64,000 nucleotides of DNA from Planctomycetota bacterium (GCA_022566315.1 JADFJC010000005.1:18361-82360); one strand, 5' to 3'; positions 1 to 12,500 are shown, numbered from the stretch's first letter. Translations and numbers: made by a program. Notes: generated by a model not told the origin, from the letters alone.

Positions 1-80
1 AAGTGCCTAAAGTGAGTTAAAGTAAAAAAATAATCCATAACTTTAGGCACTCTAAACTTTAGACACTTTATGCACTTTCT
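1..80. repeat. Dispersed AAGTGCCTAAAGTGAG / CTTTAGGCACT repeat
   Basis: AAGTGCCTAAAGTGAGTTAAAGT ... ACTTTAGGCACTCTAAACTTTAGACACTTT; same family as 48920-49014 and 35398-35420. Confidence 0.8.
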
Positions 81-101
81 AATTTGGTATTTTGTAGCGT
101 G

Positions 102-632
102 ATGCGATACAGGAAAAAGATTGTTGTTTTTTTGATAACAGTTGTGTTGGGCAGCGGTGTGCTATTGGTCTGCTCGGTTCGATCGGCTACCGATGGAACA
201 GAATTGGAAAATTCAAAACCGAAAGGTTCGCTTCTAACAGGCGGATCCAAATCTAATTCTTTATTTGAAAATGACCCCAATTTTTCGACGAGGACGGGTG
301 ATAAACCAGGCATCCGAGAGTTGTTCTTTAAAATGATGTTTTCGGTTTTGTTCCTTGTTGTTCTGGGTGTAGCGGTGATTTATGTTTCAAAAAGGTTTCT
401 GCCAAAAATTACTAAGCTGTCGGGCAAAGAGATTCGTATTGCTGAAACAGTTCATCTCGGGCCGCGCAAGGCAGTACATCTGCTCGAGATAGGCAATCGA
501 CGGTTCCTTATAGGCAGTACAAATGAGAGCATCACAAGATTGGCCGACTTAACCAGTCCCGCTGCGGCCTCGGCCTTCGCTGAGACGAGTGCCTTAACGG
601 AGTTGTCAGTACAGGAAATGGATAATAATTGA
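102..632 (+). CDS. fliO: Flagellar biosynthesis protein FliO-like; ORF track start is TTG at 84, ATG at 102 preferred
   Basis: Single TM segment followed by basic region with 'IRIAETVHLGPRKAVHLLEIGNRRFLIGSTNESITRLADL', typical of FliO; directly upstream of fliP. Confidence 0.8.
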   Translation: MRYRKKIVVFLITVVLGSGVLLVCSVRSATDGTELENSKPKGSLLTGGSKSNSLFENDPNFSTRTGDKPGIRELFFKMMFSVLFLVVLGVAVIYVSKRFLPKITKLSGKEIRIAETVHLGPRKAVHLLEIGNRRFLIGSTNESITRLADLTSPAAASAFAETSALTELSVQEMDNN

Positions 633-640
633 GGATATAA

Positions 641-1480
641 ATGACCTGCAAGTTTATTAGAATGTTTTTTCTGGCGTTTTTTGTTTTGATACCAGCCGGA
701 TCCTCTTTTGGCCAGGATGTCAATGTGATCCCAGTGCTGCCTGGACAGCTTGGCGATACTTCCACGACAAGTGCCCCTGCAAACGGTATGCCAAGCATCA
801 CGGATTTGATGACGGTTATAGATAAGGCAACGGCCAGCGAGACCCAAGGCAAAGATTGGTCAACACCTGTCAAACTTGTAATCATCTTTAGCGGCCTGGC
901 GATTCTGCCGAGTCTTATGATGATGATGACTTCCTTTACAAGGATAGTTATCGTTTTGTCTTTTATTCGACGTGCTTTGACCACGCAGAACATACCTCCT
1001 ACTATTGCAATGATGGGTTTGGCTTTATTTCTGACGCTGTACACAATGGCTCCTACATTCGCCAAGGCCAACACAAGCGCCATACAGCCTTATCTTGCGA
1101 ACGAGATTGATTTTCAAACGGCGGGTACCAGGGCCGGGGATTGTATCAAGGAATTTATGCTTCGGCAGTGCCGCCAAGCGGATTTAGCTCTTTTTGTGCG
1201 GATGGCCAAGATAAAACCTCCAACAAGTCTGATGGGCATAGATTTGCATATAGTTATTCCGGCATTTATTATCAGTGAATTCCGCACTGCATTTGAAATA
1301 GGCTGTCTTTTGTTTATTCCTTTTCTACTGATGGATATTGTTATTGCAAGTGTTTTGCTTAGTGCGGGTATGATGATGCTGCCACCAATGATGATTTCAC
1401 TGCCTTTGAAGCTGATATTATTCATTCTTGTTGATGGCTGGGGATTACTTGCCGAGAGTCTTAGTATGAGTTTTAGATAA
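641..1480 (+). CDS. fliP: Flagellar export apparatus protein FliP
   Basis: 'LSFIRRALTTQNIPPTIAMMGLALFLTLYTMAP' and 'FIISEFRTAFEIGCLLFIPFLLMDIVIASVLLSAGMMMLPPMMISLPLKLILFILVDGW'. Confidence 0.97.
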   Translation: MTCKFIRMFFLAFFVLIPAGSSFGQDVNVIPVLPGQLGDTSTTSAPANGMPSITDLMTVIDKATASETQGKDWSTPVKLVIIFSGLAILPSLMMMMTSFTRIVIVLSFIRRALTTQNIPPTIAMMGLALFLTLYTMAPTFAKANTSAIQPYLANEIDFQTAGTRAGDCIKEFMLRQCRQADLALFVRMAKIKPPTSLMGIDLHIVIPAFIISEFRTAFEIGCLLFIPFLLMDIVIASVLLSAGMMMLPPMMISLPLKLILFILVDGWGLLAESLSMSFR

Positions 1481-1593
1481 CGTTGAGTGTGAAGTGCCTG
1501 TGATAAGTGGTTGACAATTGAATATTGACTATTGAGAGAAAAAACAGGATTTTAAATTCCAAACCAATAGTCAATAGAGAAGAGGTACAAGTT

Positions 1594-1863
1594 ATGGATA
1601 GTAGTTTCGTTCTTTACCTGGGCCGGCATACTCTCGAGACGGCTTTGCTTTTAGCTGCTCCGATTCTGCTGACATGTATAGTTGTAGGAGTGGTGATGAC
1701 ATTGTTTCAGGCAGTTACTTCCATACGTGATATGACCTTAACGATAGTTCCTAAGCTTTTGGCTGTCGGCATCGTTACGTTGATTTGTGGCGGTTGGACA
1801 CTGGAGGTGATACTTAGATTTACCAACGAAATGTTTGGCCATATCAGGAATATTGGACACTGA
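1594..1863 (+). CDS. fliQ: Flagellar export apparatus protein FliQ; start moved to internal ATG at 1594
   Basis: 'LGRHTLETALLLAAPILLTCIVVGVVMTLFQAVTSIRDMTLTIVPKLLAV'; order P-Q-R. Confidence 0.95.
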   Translation: MDSSFVLYLGRHTLETALLLAAPILLTCIVVGVVMTLFQAVTSIRDMTLTIVPKLLAVGIVTLICGGWTLEVILRFTNEMFGHIRNIGH

Positions 1864-1868
1864 AGGGG

Positions 1869-1931
1869 CAGATGTCAGAAGTCAGAAGTCAGAAATTCTG
1901 TCCTCTGTCCTCTGGCATCTGTTTTCTGTAG
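1869..1931. repeat. Heptad palindromic array (TCAGAAG / TCTGTCC)
   Basis: GTCAGAA GTCAGAA GTCAGAA ATTCTG TCCTCTG TCCTCTG GCATCTG TTTTCTG, just after fliQ stop. Confidence 0.9.
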
Positions 1932-1949
1932 TTCACTTTAGGCATTTTT

Positions 1950-2702
1950 ATGGAACTGATGACCGAAAAACTTCTTGGTTTTGTAATAGTGCTGACAAGG
2001 ATTTCAGCATTTTTTTTGGTACTTCCTATTTTTGGCTGGAAAAGCATTCCTGTCAGGATAAAGGTTGCGTTGACTATTCTGTTAACGATTTTTTTTTCGA
2101 TGATAACACCTGTCCCTATCGAGGCCAAGCAAATCTCTATCGTCAAGGCAGTATTGCTTCTGGCCAACGAAGCTACCTATGGGCTGGCTCTGGGCCTAAG
2201 CATTACTTTTGTATTTGCTGCGGTTAAATTCAGCGGGCGTATTATCGAACAGCAGATGGGTTTGAATATAGCCCAGATTTTGGACCCATTGACCGGTGAT
2301 AGCACTCAACCACTTGGCAGCTTGTTAGAGATGATATTTATACTCCTGTTTCTGAGCGCTAACGGGCATCATTTGTTTTTGTTGGTTATCTCGCGAAGTT
2401 ACGAGACGTTTCCTGCCGGCAGTATCCCAACAATCCACGTTTTGACCGTTGGGATAATTAAGGCTGGTTCGACACTGTTAATGGCCGGCCTGAAATTGGC
2501 CGCACCGATATTGGCGACATTCTTGGTGTTGATGGTTGTATTAGCTGTCTTTGCACGTATGATTCCGGAAATGAACATTCTATTTATCAGTTTGCCAATA
2601 CGTGTAGGTCTGGGATTGTTAATGGTGGCAATTTTTTTGCCATTTATAAATACGTTTGTGGCCGAATTCGCTGATTGGATGGGTAAACTTCTGCCCTTAT
2701 GA
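1950..2702 (+). CDS. fliR: Flagellar export apparatus protein FliR
   Basis: Polytopic membrane protein with FliR-like segments ('GRIIEQQMGLNIAQILDPLTG'; 'RMIPEMNILFISLPIRVGLGLLM'). Confidence 0.95.
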   Translation: MELMTEKLLGFVIVLTRISAFFLVLPIFGWKSIPVRIKVALTILLTIFFSMITPVPIEAKQISIVKAVLLLANEATYGLALGLSITFVFAAVKFSGRIIEQQMGLNIAQILDPLTGDSTQPLGSLLEMIFILLFLSANGHHLFLLVISRSYETFPAGSIPTIHVLTVGIIKAGSTLLMAGLKLAAPILATFLVLMVVLAVFARMIPEMNILFISLPIRVGLGLLMVAIFLPFINTFVAEFADWMGKLLPL

Positions 2703-2722
2703 ACTAAAATCGGGGACAGATT

Positions 2723-3799
2723 ATGCCAGAGCAAGCTGCCGAAAGGACGGAACAGCCAACAACCAGGAGATTGTCGAAAGCCAGAGGGAAAGGGCGGGTA
2801 CCACAGAGTCAAGAACTGACATCGATTGTAACACTTCTGGTGTTGGTGGCAATGATTACTCTGTTGGCACCGAACTTGCTGCAATTGTTCGTGATACAAA
2901 TTAGGCAGGGGATGTCGTGCGAAAATAGCATTTTTGCTGACAGCAGTGGATTTTTGGATTTCATCAATAGAAAAAGTATCGATTTGATACTTGTTATCTG
3001 CCCCATTCTCGCGGCACTTTGTGCGGGTTCTTTTATAGCCAGCGTCGCTGTCAGCGGACTGAATTATACGCCTGGGGCTTTAGAGCTTAGACTCGACCAG
3101 TTCAATCCCGTCACAGGATTACAGAAACTGGTAAACGCTCGTTCTCTGGTGAAGCTCTTATTGTCCGTGCTGAAACTGCTTTTAATCTCACTCATCGTTT
3201 GGTTCTATCTTCGGAGCAGGCTCGATATGCTTGCTGGGCTTCGATGGGCCTGGTCCACGCAAATACTTGCAGTTATCGCAAAGATAATACTTGGCCTGAT
3301 GATACGCATCGGCATTGTACTGTTGGCTATGGGTATTGCTGATGCCTTCTATCAGAAATGGAAATACATCCAGGAACTGAAGATGACGAAGCAGGAAGTA
3401 AAACTGGAACTCAGGGATACAATAGGTTCGCCTGAGGTCAAAAGTCGAATCCGGAAAATCCAGTTCCAAGCGGTCTTGAGGCGCATGTTGCAGGAAGTGC
3501 CCAAGGCCAGTGTGGTTCTTGTCAACCCAACACATGTAGCTGTTGCGCTGCGTTATGATGCCAAGACGATGGAATCGCCCGTGATGGTGGCCAAAGGGGC
3601 AGACCATTTGGCGGAAAAAATCAGGGAAATTGCACGGGCTTACGGTGTGCCCATTGTAAGAAGGCCGGAGTTGGCCAGAACAATATATTCAACGGTCAAA
3701 CCCGGCAATCCTATACCCGAGGCTTTGTATGTGGTGGTAGCAGAAGTGTTAGCTATGATTTATCGTTTACGTCATAGAAAAGCAAACTCCCAGGTGTAA
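2723..3799 (+). CDS. flhB: Flagellar export switch protein FlhB
   Basis: N-term 'ERTEQPTTRRLSKARGKGRVPQSQEL' and autocleavage motif NPTH ('VVLVNPTHVAVALRYD'). Confidence 0.98.
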   Translation: MPEQAAERTEQPTTRRLSKARGKGRVPQSQELTSIVTLLVLVAMITLLAPNLLQLFVIQIRQGMSCENSIFADSSGFLDFINRKSIDLILVICPILAALCAGSFIASVAVSGLNYTPGALELRLDQFNPVTGLQKLVNARSLVKLLLSVLKLLLISLIVWFYLRSRLDMLAGLRWAWSTQILAVIAKIILGLMIRIGIVLLAMGIADAFYQKWKYIQELKMTKQEVKLELRDTIGSPEVKSRIRKIQFQAVLRRMLQEVPKASVVLVNPTHVAVALRYDAKTMESPVMVAKGADHLAEKIREIARAYGVPIVRRPELARTIYSTVKPGNPIPEALYVVVAEVLAMIYRLRHRKANSQV

Positions 3800-3985
3800 A
3801 AGACACAAGACTCAAGAGACAAGACTCAGAAGTCAGAAGTCAGAAGATAATTAAGAATGAGTTCATTGTTCATAGTTCGTAGTTCATAGACTAAAAACTA
3901 CGAACGCATAACTACTAACTAAAAAAGTCAGAAGTCAAAGTCTGTCCTCTGTTTTCTGGAGTCTTGAGTCTGAAGTCTGTGTTGT
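3800..3985. repeat. Composite heptad palindromic array
   Basis: CAAGACTC/AGAAGTC units, GTTCATAG/TTCGTAG units, then TCTGTCC/TCTGTTT units between convergent flhB and fliD. Confidence 0.9.
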
Positions 3986-4037
3986 TCCCTCCAATAATTT
4001 ACCAGATGAAAACTCACACTACATTCTTGCCTTTATG

Positions 4038-6395
4038 TCATAGAGCGAAACCTAAGGCACCCATCTGTTGTTGTATCAAAGCTATATTTCTCTCAAGACG
4101 AGCAAATCGAGCTATCAGTCTTTCTTCTCTTTTAGTAAGGCGGTTTTCTTCGTATTCAATCTTATCCTGTAGGTATTCTATTTGTTTGTCCACATGTTTC
4201 TGGTCGATTTGGATGGTGCCCGTTGTTACCTTGAGCATATTATCCAGTGCGTCTTCTATTGTGCCGGTAAAACCCTGCTTTACTCTGACAGTGGCGGTGA
4301 AAGTGCCGTCCTGACTTAAGTCAACGCTGAGTTGAAGGGCGTTCTCGGGATACACAGGGTTACCGTTATCGTCAAAGGTGCTGTCGCCGGTAATTATATT
4401 GCCGCTGTATGTTGCATCGCGGTAGGTTGATTCGGTTGAGAGTTTGATTTTGGCGCTGGTGATTGCTCCGCCACTTACCACCACCTCAACGTCGTAGCTG
4501 CCTGCTGTGGTGTACTTGCTGTGGGCGCCGTAAAATTCGATAGTATTACTGTCGCTGCTGCCGGTCTTGTCTGCTCCGATTATGGCCAGTACGCCCATAT
4601 AATCTTCAGCTATTGCTTCATCAAAGACATTCATGTCAAGACTCAATACCCCTTCTCTGTCAAGCTTAAAGCCGAGATGTCCCGGCGTCAGGAACGTGTC
4701 GATATCCTCTATAAATCCATTGGTCCGGACGATAAGGGGTGTGCGAATCTGCTGCCTTATGGTCGAAACGACATAATCTCCCATCAAGAGACCGGCGGTT
4801 TTTAGAACGTCATTGAAGCCGGTCTTTTCCTTAATATACTCGACGGCAAAGTTATAGGCATCAACCATTTTGGTTAGTTTGTCTTTTACCGATTGGATAT
4901 CTCTGGTCAGAGTTAGCTGCTCCCCGTTGGCATCAGTCGTATCGTGCAGATGCAGAGTAACGCCGTAGATAACATCGTCCACGGTGTTAGAGCTTCTTTT
5001 GATCCACCAGTCTGTGTTGTCGCCTTTTGTCGTTTCCGAAAAAGTCCAACCGGAAGAGGGGGTTAGGTTACTCGTATCAATCGAAATCATGCTAACATCA
5101 CCAACAGTACTTCGGAATGTGAATATCGTATCACCATCGTCCCTCAACCTCGCACCACTCACCGTTATATCGCCAGCTTCGACGTTTGACAATGCCTCAA
5201 GTGCAGCTTGAATTTGGGCAGTTGAAGCACCACGGTCAATCGCGGCAGTCGTTTGTCCGTCATAAGTTAGGGTAAAGGTACCTCCCGTCGCCTTGTTGGT
5301 CTTAGACAGCGCCTGCACCTCGGCAATTCCTGGTCCTGTGGGGTAGCCATCGATCCTTATCTCACTATCCTGAGCTGATTGAGTTTCAATAAAGTCCGAG
5401 GCTGTGAAATTCGCCAGGTCCGCCGTTATTGAGCCACCTTCTGTCAAAACGGCCATCGTAGGCAATGTTAATGTGGCCGCGGAACCGTTGGCGTTGTACG
5501 TTAGGGTAATCGAAAGATTGCTTGCCCCGTATGTATCATCCGTCAAAACAATTTTGCCATTTTCAAGGACTGCTTTGGCAATGCCGTCAAAAGCATCGTT
5601 AATCTCAGCGATGAGATGACTAAGTTTGGTGTTGCTGGTGATGCTAAGGTCCACCTGGGTTATCGGATTACCATTGTGGTCTGTACCGGTTATTTCGATA
5701 ACTTCTCCGCCTTCGAGTGTCCCGCTGAATTGTTCAAGGTCTGTAACCTTCGTACTCAGCGTTGCGTTATTACTATTCTGTGTAAGTTCACTATCGGCCT
5801 GCCACACTTCCGTGCTGCTTGCATTGACCGAGATGGTATAATCGGAGCCGGCGTCATTGCCGTTCAACACCAGATGATATGCATCGTTGTAGTACAGCAG
5901 GTTGGCTGTAACACCGGGGTTGTTCGCGTCGTTGTTGATTAAGCCGACCAGGTCCTCCAGTGTTGTAGTCGCTGTGGTCGTTAAGGTTGTTTCCTTATGA
6001 TTGTATGAGTAGATAAAAGTGCCGGCTCCTACGTAATCCTCGGCGTATTCTTTGCCGGTCGTGTGAACCCATCGCTCGGCATTGGCCAACTGGTTGACTA
6101 CGATCGTATAATTGCCTTCAAAAGCGTTATAAGATGCCTCGGCGGTCAATTTGTCGGTATCGCTGGAGGTAACTGAAAAAGCGCGAAGTTCGTTGGCGTC
6201 GGAAAGAGCTCGAACGGAGTTTCTTAAGTTGCTGAGTTTGGTTTCCAGAGTGCTCAGAGCATCTTGTCTTTCCTCCCAAATACTTATGCGTTCTTTATAC
6301 ACATTAAGTGAACGGCGCTCGATAGCCATCAGTTGGGCGATGAGTTTGGTTGTATCTATCCCTGTTAAAAGCCCTGGGAGCTGTAAAGTTGGCAT
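4038..6395 (-). CDS. fliD: Flagellar cap / hook-associated protein 2 FliD with expanded variable region
   Basis: 'MPTLQLPGLLTGIDTTKLIAQLMAIERRSLNVYKERISIWEERQDALSTLETKLSNLRNSVRAL' N-term and coiled-coil C-term. Confidence 0.93.
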   Translation of the reverse strand: MPTLQLPGLLTGIDTTKLIAQLMAIERRSLNVYKERISIWEERQDALSTLETKLSNLRNSVRALSDANELRAFSVTSSDTDKLTAEASYNAFEGNYTIVVNQLANAERWVHTTGKEYAEDYVGAGTFIYSYNHKETTLTTTATTTLEDLVGLINNDANNPGVTANLLYYNDAYHLVLNGNDAGSDYTISVNASSTEVWQADSELTQNSNNATLSTKVTDLEQFSGTLEGGEVIEITGTDHNGNPITQVDLSITSNTKLSHLIAEINDAFDGIAKAVLENGKIVLTDDTYGASNLSITLTYNANGSAATLTLPTMAVLTEGGSITADLANFTASDFIETQSAQDSEIRIDGYPTGPGIAEVQALSKTNKATGGTFTLTYDGQTTAAIDRGASTAQIQAALEALSNVEAGDITVSGARLRDDGDTIFTFRSTVGDVSMISIDTSNLTPSSGWTFSETTKGDNTDWWIKRSSNTVDDVIYGVTLHLHDTTDANGEQLTLTRDIQSVKDKLTKMVDAYNFAVEYIKEKTGFNDVLKTAGLLMGDYVVSTIRQQIRTPLIVRTNGFIEDIDTFLTPGHLGFKLDREGVLSLDMNVFDEAIAEDYMGVLAIIGADKTGSSDSNTIEFYGAHSKYTTAGSYDVEVVVSGGAITSAKIKLSTESTYRDATYSGNIITGDSTFDDNGNPVYPENALQLSVDLSQDGTFTATVRVKQGFTGTIEDALDNMLKVTTGTIQIDQKHVDKQIEYLQDKIEYEENRLTKREERLIARFARLERNIALIQQQMGALGFAL

Positions 6396-6539
6396 CTTTG
6401 TCTGCCTTTTTGGTTTAAGTTTTCATACCTTCACGAAAATCTACAAGCACGGCTAACGCCCGCACCTACGTGATTTATTATCGTTCAAAAACACTTTTAG
6501 CTTAATTATTTATCTTATATTTGCCCACCGTATCTGTTT

Positions 6540-9500
6540 TCATTTAGAAACAACTTGCTGTGGCGCCTCGGTATATCTGGCTCGTATGAGTTTAGACTTT
6601 TGCAATAACTGCCGCAGACCCTGGTTTTCCGGGTCTATTTTTACACAGTCATTTAGCTCTGAACAGGCCCGGTCGAAAGCTGTTCTTGAACACTCAGGGG
6701 CGTTTGTCTTTACATATTCCTGCCCTATTGCAAGGTATGTCCCGGCAGTTAGGCATTTAGCGTGCAATTGCCTCATCTCAGGAGCTATCTTATCCCACTC
6801 AACGTCCGGAAACAGCTCGTCGTATGTGAACGTATCGGTAAATCGCTTGACAACATCAAAATGACTTTTTGCCTTTTGGGCGGAGCAATTTCTTGAAAGA
6901 CTGTCGCTGGTCATTCGGCGCAGATACATAGCACCCTTGAGATGATGTATTTTCAGACCGGCCTTTACGAACCGCCGCATCATATCGTAGTCTTCACCAA
7001 CCAGTAACTCCTCGTCAAAAAAGCCGATTTTATCGAAGACGCTTCTTCTGATACAGGTTCTGAACGGCACTACCGGAAAGCCACAGTGGAAAAGGTCTCT
7101 AATGAGCAATCTTCGGTCCGTGTATTCTGGTCTTTCAATCACTCGAATCGGTTTGGAGTTCTCATCAATAAGACAATCGTCACAATAAACCAGGTCAACA
7201 TCGGGATGTTTTTCAAATTCAGCCAGGTGCGCGGCAATAAAGTCCGCTGTCATCATATCATCGTGGTCAAGCTTTATTAGAAAAGAGCCTTCGGATTTTT
7301 CGATCCCGGTATTGTGCGTGGCAGCAAGCCCGGAATTTTCATGGTAGAAGTATTTTATTCTTTCATCTTTAAAACTGAATACTATGTCTTTGGTATCGTC
7401 TGTGGAGCCATCGTTAACAACAATCAGTTCGAGGTTTCGGTAGTTTTGAATTAGAACACTTTCAATTGCCTCTGCGATATGTTCAGCGGCATTGTAAGCC
7501 GGCATTATCACCGAAACCAGTGGCTCAGATTGTTTACAGCAAGAGCTTTGCCGGATACCTTTCTGCTCACTTTGCTGTTCAGAAACGTAAGGCTCGGAAA
7601 TATTATTGTTTTGCCGTTGTTGGCAACTTTCGTTCTCCAGATCAATCAACCGAAGGTCATAAAGCTTGCTGTTTTCCAGATACCAGTTCCGAACATCAGC
7701 CTCTATCTGATTTTCGAAATAATCAGATATGAACTGTCTTGCAGCGGCGTTGTTGTAGTTTTGTATTTCCCTGTTTAGATACCCTCGGCTCTCAGCCTTC
7801 ATGCTGACCGCAAAGTAGGCAAGTCCCCTAAGAAGGTCATAATTCCTGAAAATTCTCTCTACACCTTTAACTCTCTTACCTACGGTATTGAGAGTGATAA
7901 TACACGATATGTATTTTGAATTGACAAATTGTGCGAGGGCTCTGTCTGCAAATCTATAGAGCATCGTACGGTTAACAGGCCTGGTGTCAAACTCACGCTC
8001 CACAGATTCCTGCAACGCAAGCTCGGCATATTCATTTTGCTGTTCAGCCCGTGTGGCAGAAACAGCTCCCGGCCAGGACCTCAAGTTATATAGATATTCT
8101 CCCAGATTTCGTATCTCTCCGACTTCGGATAATCGTAACAACAGGTCATAGTCCTGGGCATATGTGTACTTTTCATTATATCCTCCGATTTCCACCAGAG
8201 AGGATCTTCGCAACATCATTGACCCATGGCCAACACAGTTTCCAATTGGCAAGTTCTTTTTAATATCTTCATATCCTATTGGTGTCTCCTTGCTACCCCA
8301 AACCTCGCCATTGGAATCAATTCTGCCATACCAAGAGCCCAGAGCTACACATTCCGGATTTTCGTTCAAAAATCCTACCTGTTTTTCAAACCGCTGAGGA
8401 TGAGAAATATCATCCGCATCCATCCGGGCAACATATTCACCTCTACATAACTTTAGCCCAATGTTTAAGGATTTTGTTAAGCCCTTATTTACAGAATTTC
8501 TACAAATGAACGTCCTTGGGTCTTTCATATTAACGAGTATCTCAGAGGTCCTATCGGTGCTTCCATCATCAACTATGATTACCTCAAAATCCTGATATGT
8601 CTGGTTGTATATGCTCTCCAGCGCTTGCTCGATATATTTTTCGGAATTATAAGCAGAAATTAACACGCTAACTTTAGGCCTATTAGTCATGTCCTTGTTC
8701 TTTTCCTGGTAAGGTATGAATGCGTTAAAGCCGCCATTATAGTAATGCTGAACTCTATCATTGTGCCCCTGCAAGTAAACCAGGCCTCTGTCATCAATGT
8801 ATTCATACAGTTTTTTATCCAATGTAAGGCGATATAATTTGCTGTCGGGTATGCCGACAAATACATTGAACCAGGTCACTGTGGGTTTGATTTCCTTTAA
8901 TAACTGGTTTGTTTGAAGGATATCCAATTCTGTCTCATCGGGAACTCCAACGATGACACTTGCCGCTGTCTTTACATCAAACTCATGACACCACTTAAAA
9001 ACATATCTAATTTGCTCGACAGTAATATCTTTTTGCGTCAAATCCAGCATTCTCTGGGAGCCGCTTTCTACGCCGAAATAAAATCCCCTTAAACCAGCAC
9101 GTGACATTAGTTCAACAATATCTCTGGTGAGGTTAGAGACTCTCGATTCGCAAACCCAGGATATCTTTATTCTTTTTTCTATCATCAGGTTGCAAAACTT
9201 TTTCAGCCTTTCTTTGTTAAGAGTAAAGTTATCTTCCCGGAAGTAGATTCCCTTTGTCCCATAATTCTTAATAAGATATTCGATGTCAGAGACAATCCGC
9301 TCAGCGCTAAAATATGTATACTTCTTTCCCCAGATGGAACCGACCGAGCAAAATTGGCATCTGAAGGGGCAGCCACGACTGGTGTTCATTGTGAATACAG
9401 GCTGGTCTTCAAAAAACCTTACATTCCAATTGTAGGGTAACTTGACAAAATAATCCCAGGCGGGCATTGGGAGCGCATCTAAATTCTCTATTCGAGGATA

Positions 9501-12500
9501 ACTTACGAGCCTCTGAGTTACCTTGCCTTCTACAATATCGAGAATTGCCTGTTCACCCTCTCCCTGCACGACATAATCAACAAAGTCAGGGATGGTATTT
9601 ACAGCTACTGTAGTATGTGGGCCTCCTACGATTATCTTTCCGTTCCATTTATTCGTTTGCCTTAAATGCTCGAGTTTGTGCATCATTCGTAGAGTATCGC
9701 GGAGGCAAATTGTATTAGCATAAATGCCCACGTAGTCTATTTCATTTTTCCAAAGATAGTCTGTATCGAGAAAGTCGTTCGGCTGTAAGTAGTTATCTAT
9801 GAAAAATACCTCATGACCGGCGTTACGCAGCACCGAAATAAGGAAACCAACTCCAATAGGCGGTCTTTTCTCCGAGGTCGAGAATGGAGACTGGGTCGGA
9901 GCAGCAGAGGTTGTCAGCAAAATTCTCATGGATTTCTTAAAATCACTTCCAGGAGTATGCCGGGGGAAGTACGTCGTTTCTTTGTCGTGCAGTTCTTCCG
10001 ATTTGCTGCAATTATGGTTATTATCAACACCTTGAGCTAAAAAAACTCTGCCGTATTTATTTCTAATTTCATCGATCTCTTTTAGTCTCTCTTTTTGTTT
10101 TCCGGGGCCGATTTCGAGGCCTTGCGGGTTTTTGTAATATAATCCGAGTAATTCAGGTATATGAGTAATCGTATAATCTGTGTCAAAAACTATTCGAAGC
10201 CAGAAGTCCCAATCTCCTGCAACTTCGTAGTGGGGCTTAAAATAACCAATAAGCTCGTGAAGTTTTTTCCTCCACATGACTTGAGGGCCACAAGGATTAC
10301 GCTGTGCTATAACCTCTTTGGAGAAATCAGGCCGTTCTATGAAACCGTTTGTATGGTGTTTTTCGAAAGTCTCGTTTGGATAATTCGTGACTATCTGGTC
10401 AATATATATCGCACCTATATGTTCGTTGGCTTCAAGGGTATCGGCTATTATTTCCAGAGCATCCTGCCTTAGCCTGTCATCGGTGTTTGTGTTTACGAGG
10501 TATTTGCCTGAAGCAGCCTGTGCCCCCCTGTTCCAGGACTTGTAAATTGTCTCACGTTTTTCAATTTTGATATACTTTATGTTATCGTATTGCTGCTGGA
10601 ATTGACGGACTACGGCATCTTCGTTTTGCTCAGAGCCGCTATTTACAACAACTATTTCCAATTTCCCCATTTTAAAAATTGTTTGGTTAATCAAACCTTC
10701 AAGACAGCCACGAATGAAGCGTTGAGAGTTGTACATCGAGACGATAGCTGAGACAAGATACTTTCTGCTTTCAACGTCTCCTTGGTTTTGCTGCATAACA
10801 ACGTGTTCAGCCCCTGCTATTAAGTCTTTTTTATACTCGGGTATAACATCGTCCCAACCTTCGATTCTTTTTTCACAGTTAAGGTTCTCCAATGCCTGTA
10901 TGACTTTATTATCGTTCGGATTTTCCTGCAAATAGGACATATACAGACTTCTTGCCTCTTGAACCAGGCCATGACTGGTTAGAACCTGACCACAATTCAG
11001 AACAGTCGCAAGATCGTAGGGGTTAATTTTGAGAGCATTTGTGAAATGTTTTAAGGCATTGGCCAGTTCTCCTTTCTGCAAATATGCTTTGCCGATATTA
11101 TTATGAGCGGCAATAAAGTGCGGAGCAACCTCAATGGCTTTCTTAAAGGCATTGAGGGCACCATCTATATCTTTCCTACCCAATAATTTCTCCCCTGACA
11201 GGTTGTACTTTTCCGCAGAGTTAATAACCGGATGTTCTACTTTTCCAGCAAGAAAATCTTTTGTGCCAAGCGCTAAACTATTTTCGGAAGAAACCGTTAT
11301 TGCCTGTTTGTCGGATAATCTCTGTATAATTTTCAATAAAGGAACAATCGTGTGGTTCAGATCTAATCTTTTTTCAAAAAACTCCAAGCAATTTAGCCTA
11401 AATTTCAACAACTGGCCATTTGTTAAAGGTGTGCTGAAATATCCATTATCATCTACAACCAATCCGAGACCATATTTTCTGACATAATCGCTCATCTGGC
11501 CGATTTCATTTATTATTATCGGCAGTCCATGCTGAAGATACGTCGCAATTTTGCCGGAAGCCATGCCAAGATATTTTATATTATTACCGGTATACTTAGA
11601 TTGATATGTAGGCTCATAGAAAGCAATACCGACATCAGCGGAATGTATTACGCAGTCCAACTGATTAGGGTCAGCGATCGGTTCTAATGAGAAATAAATG
11701 TTATCAAAACATTTGTATTTTGCATAATAAGGACGCACACCCTGGTCAAGCCCATGTCGGTTATGCACTACCAGCACCCAATCATCCGACCACTGCTTTG
11801 CACTTTCAAGTATATAGCCTGCCATAGACCATTGGGCGACAGTGCCCATAAACAGTGCGATCTTCTTATCTTTATTAATTCCCAGGGAATCATACAAATA
11901 AGAGTTCTTTTCCCCTTTTTTAATACCTCTTCCAGCTACGGGGATGTTAATTATTTTTTCTAAAGCGATTTTATTCTCAATTGATAAATACTTGGCACGA
12001 AGTGCATCCTGACAAACAATAAAATCCAGACACTTGCAAGCTTCTATTTCCTCTTGCTTAAATTCCTTGCTTGTTTCTTCTTCAAAGAATATTTCATAAG
12101 ATATCAGCCCACAAGGAATTTCGCGGTTTTGCGCAATTAAAGCCGCCTCAATTATTCCCCTGTCCACACCGATAACCAAATCATAGCTTTTAAAGTTTTC
12201 GTTTATATAGGAGATTATCTTTTCTTGAGAGTTGAGTTTCGGGTCTTCTAAAATAAAGGTACCATTTTCAACTGACTTCTCTGGCTTGTCTAACAAAAAC
12301 AGTGAAGCTCCAGCACACCGATAATGTTGTGGAGTGTAAAACCTTTTGAGGGAATAAATATCGACCTTATAGCCGTTTTCACACAATATCTCAACAATGC
12401 CGGTGAGATTTATATTACTATTAATATTGCCTTCCGGATGAACTATCAGGATCTTCCCGGAATTGGAAGAATTACGTTGTGAACTCGCCACAGTAACTGA

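Noticed and set aside
532-1083. Antisense 183-aa ORF and other long antisense ORFs across the window
   Set aside because: Shadow frames of strongly supported coding genes.
1835-2227. 130-aa + strand ORF
   Set aside because: Overlaps fliR in another frame and starts in repeat; fliR frame has clear family motifs.
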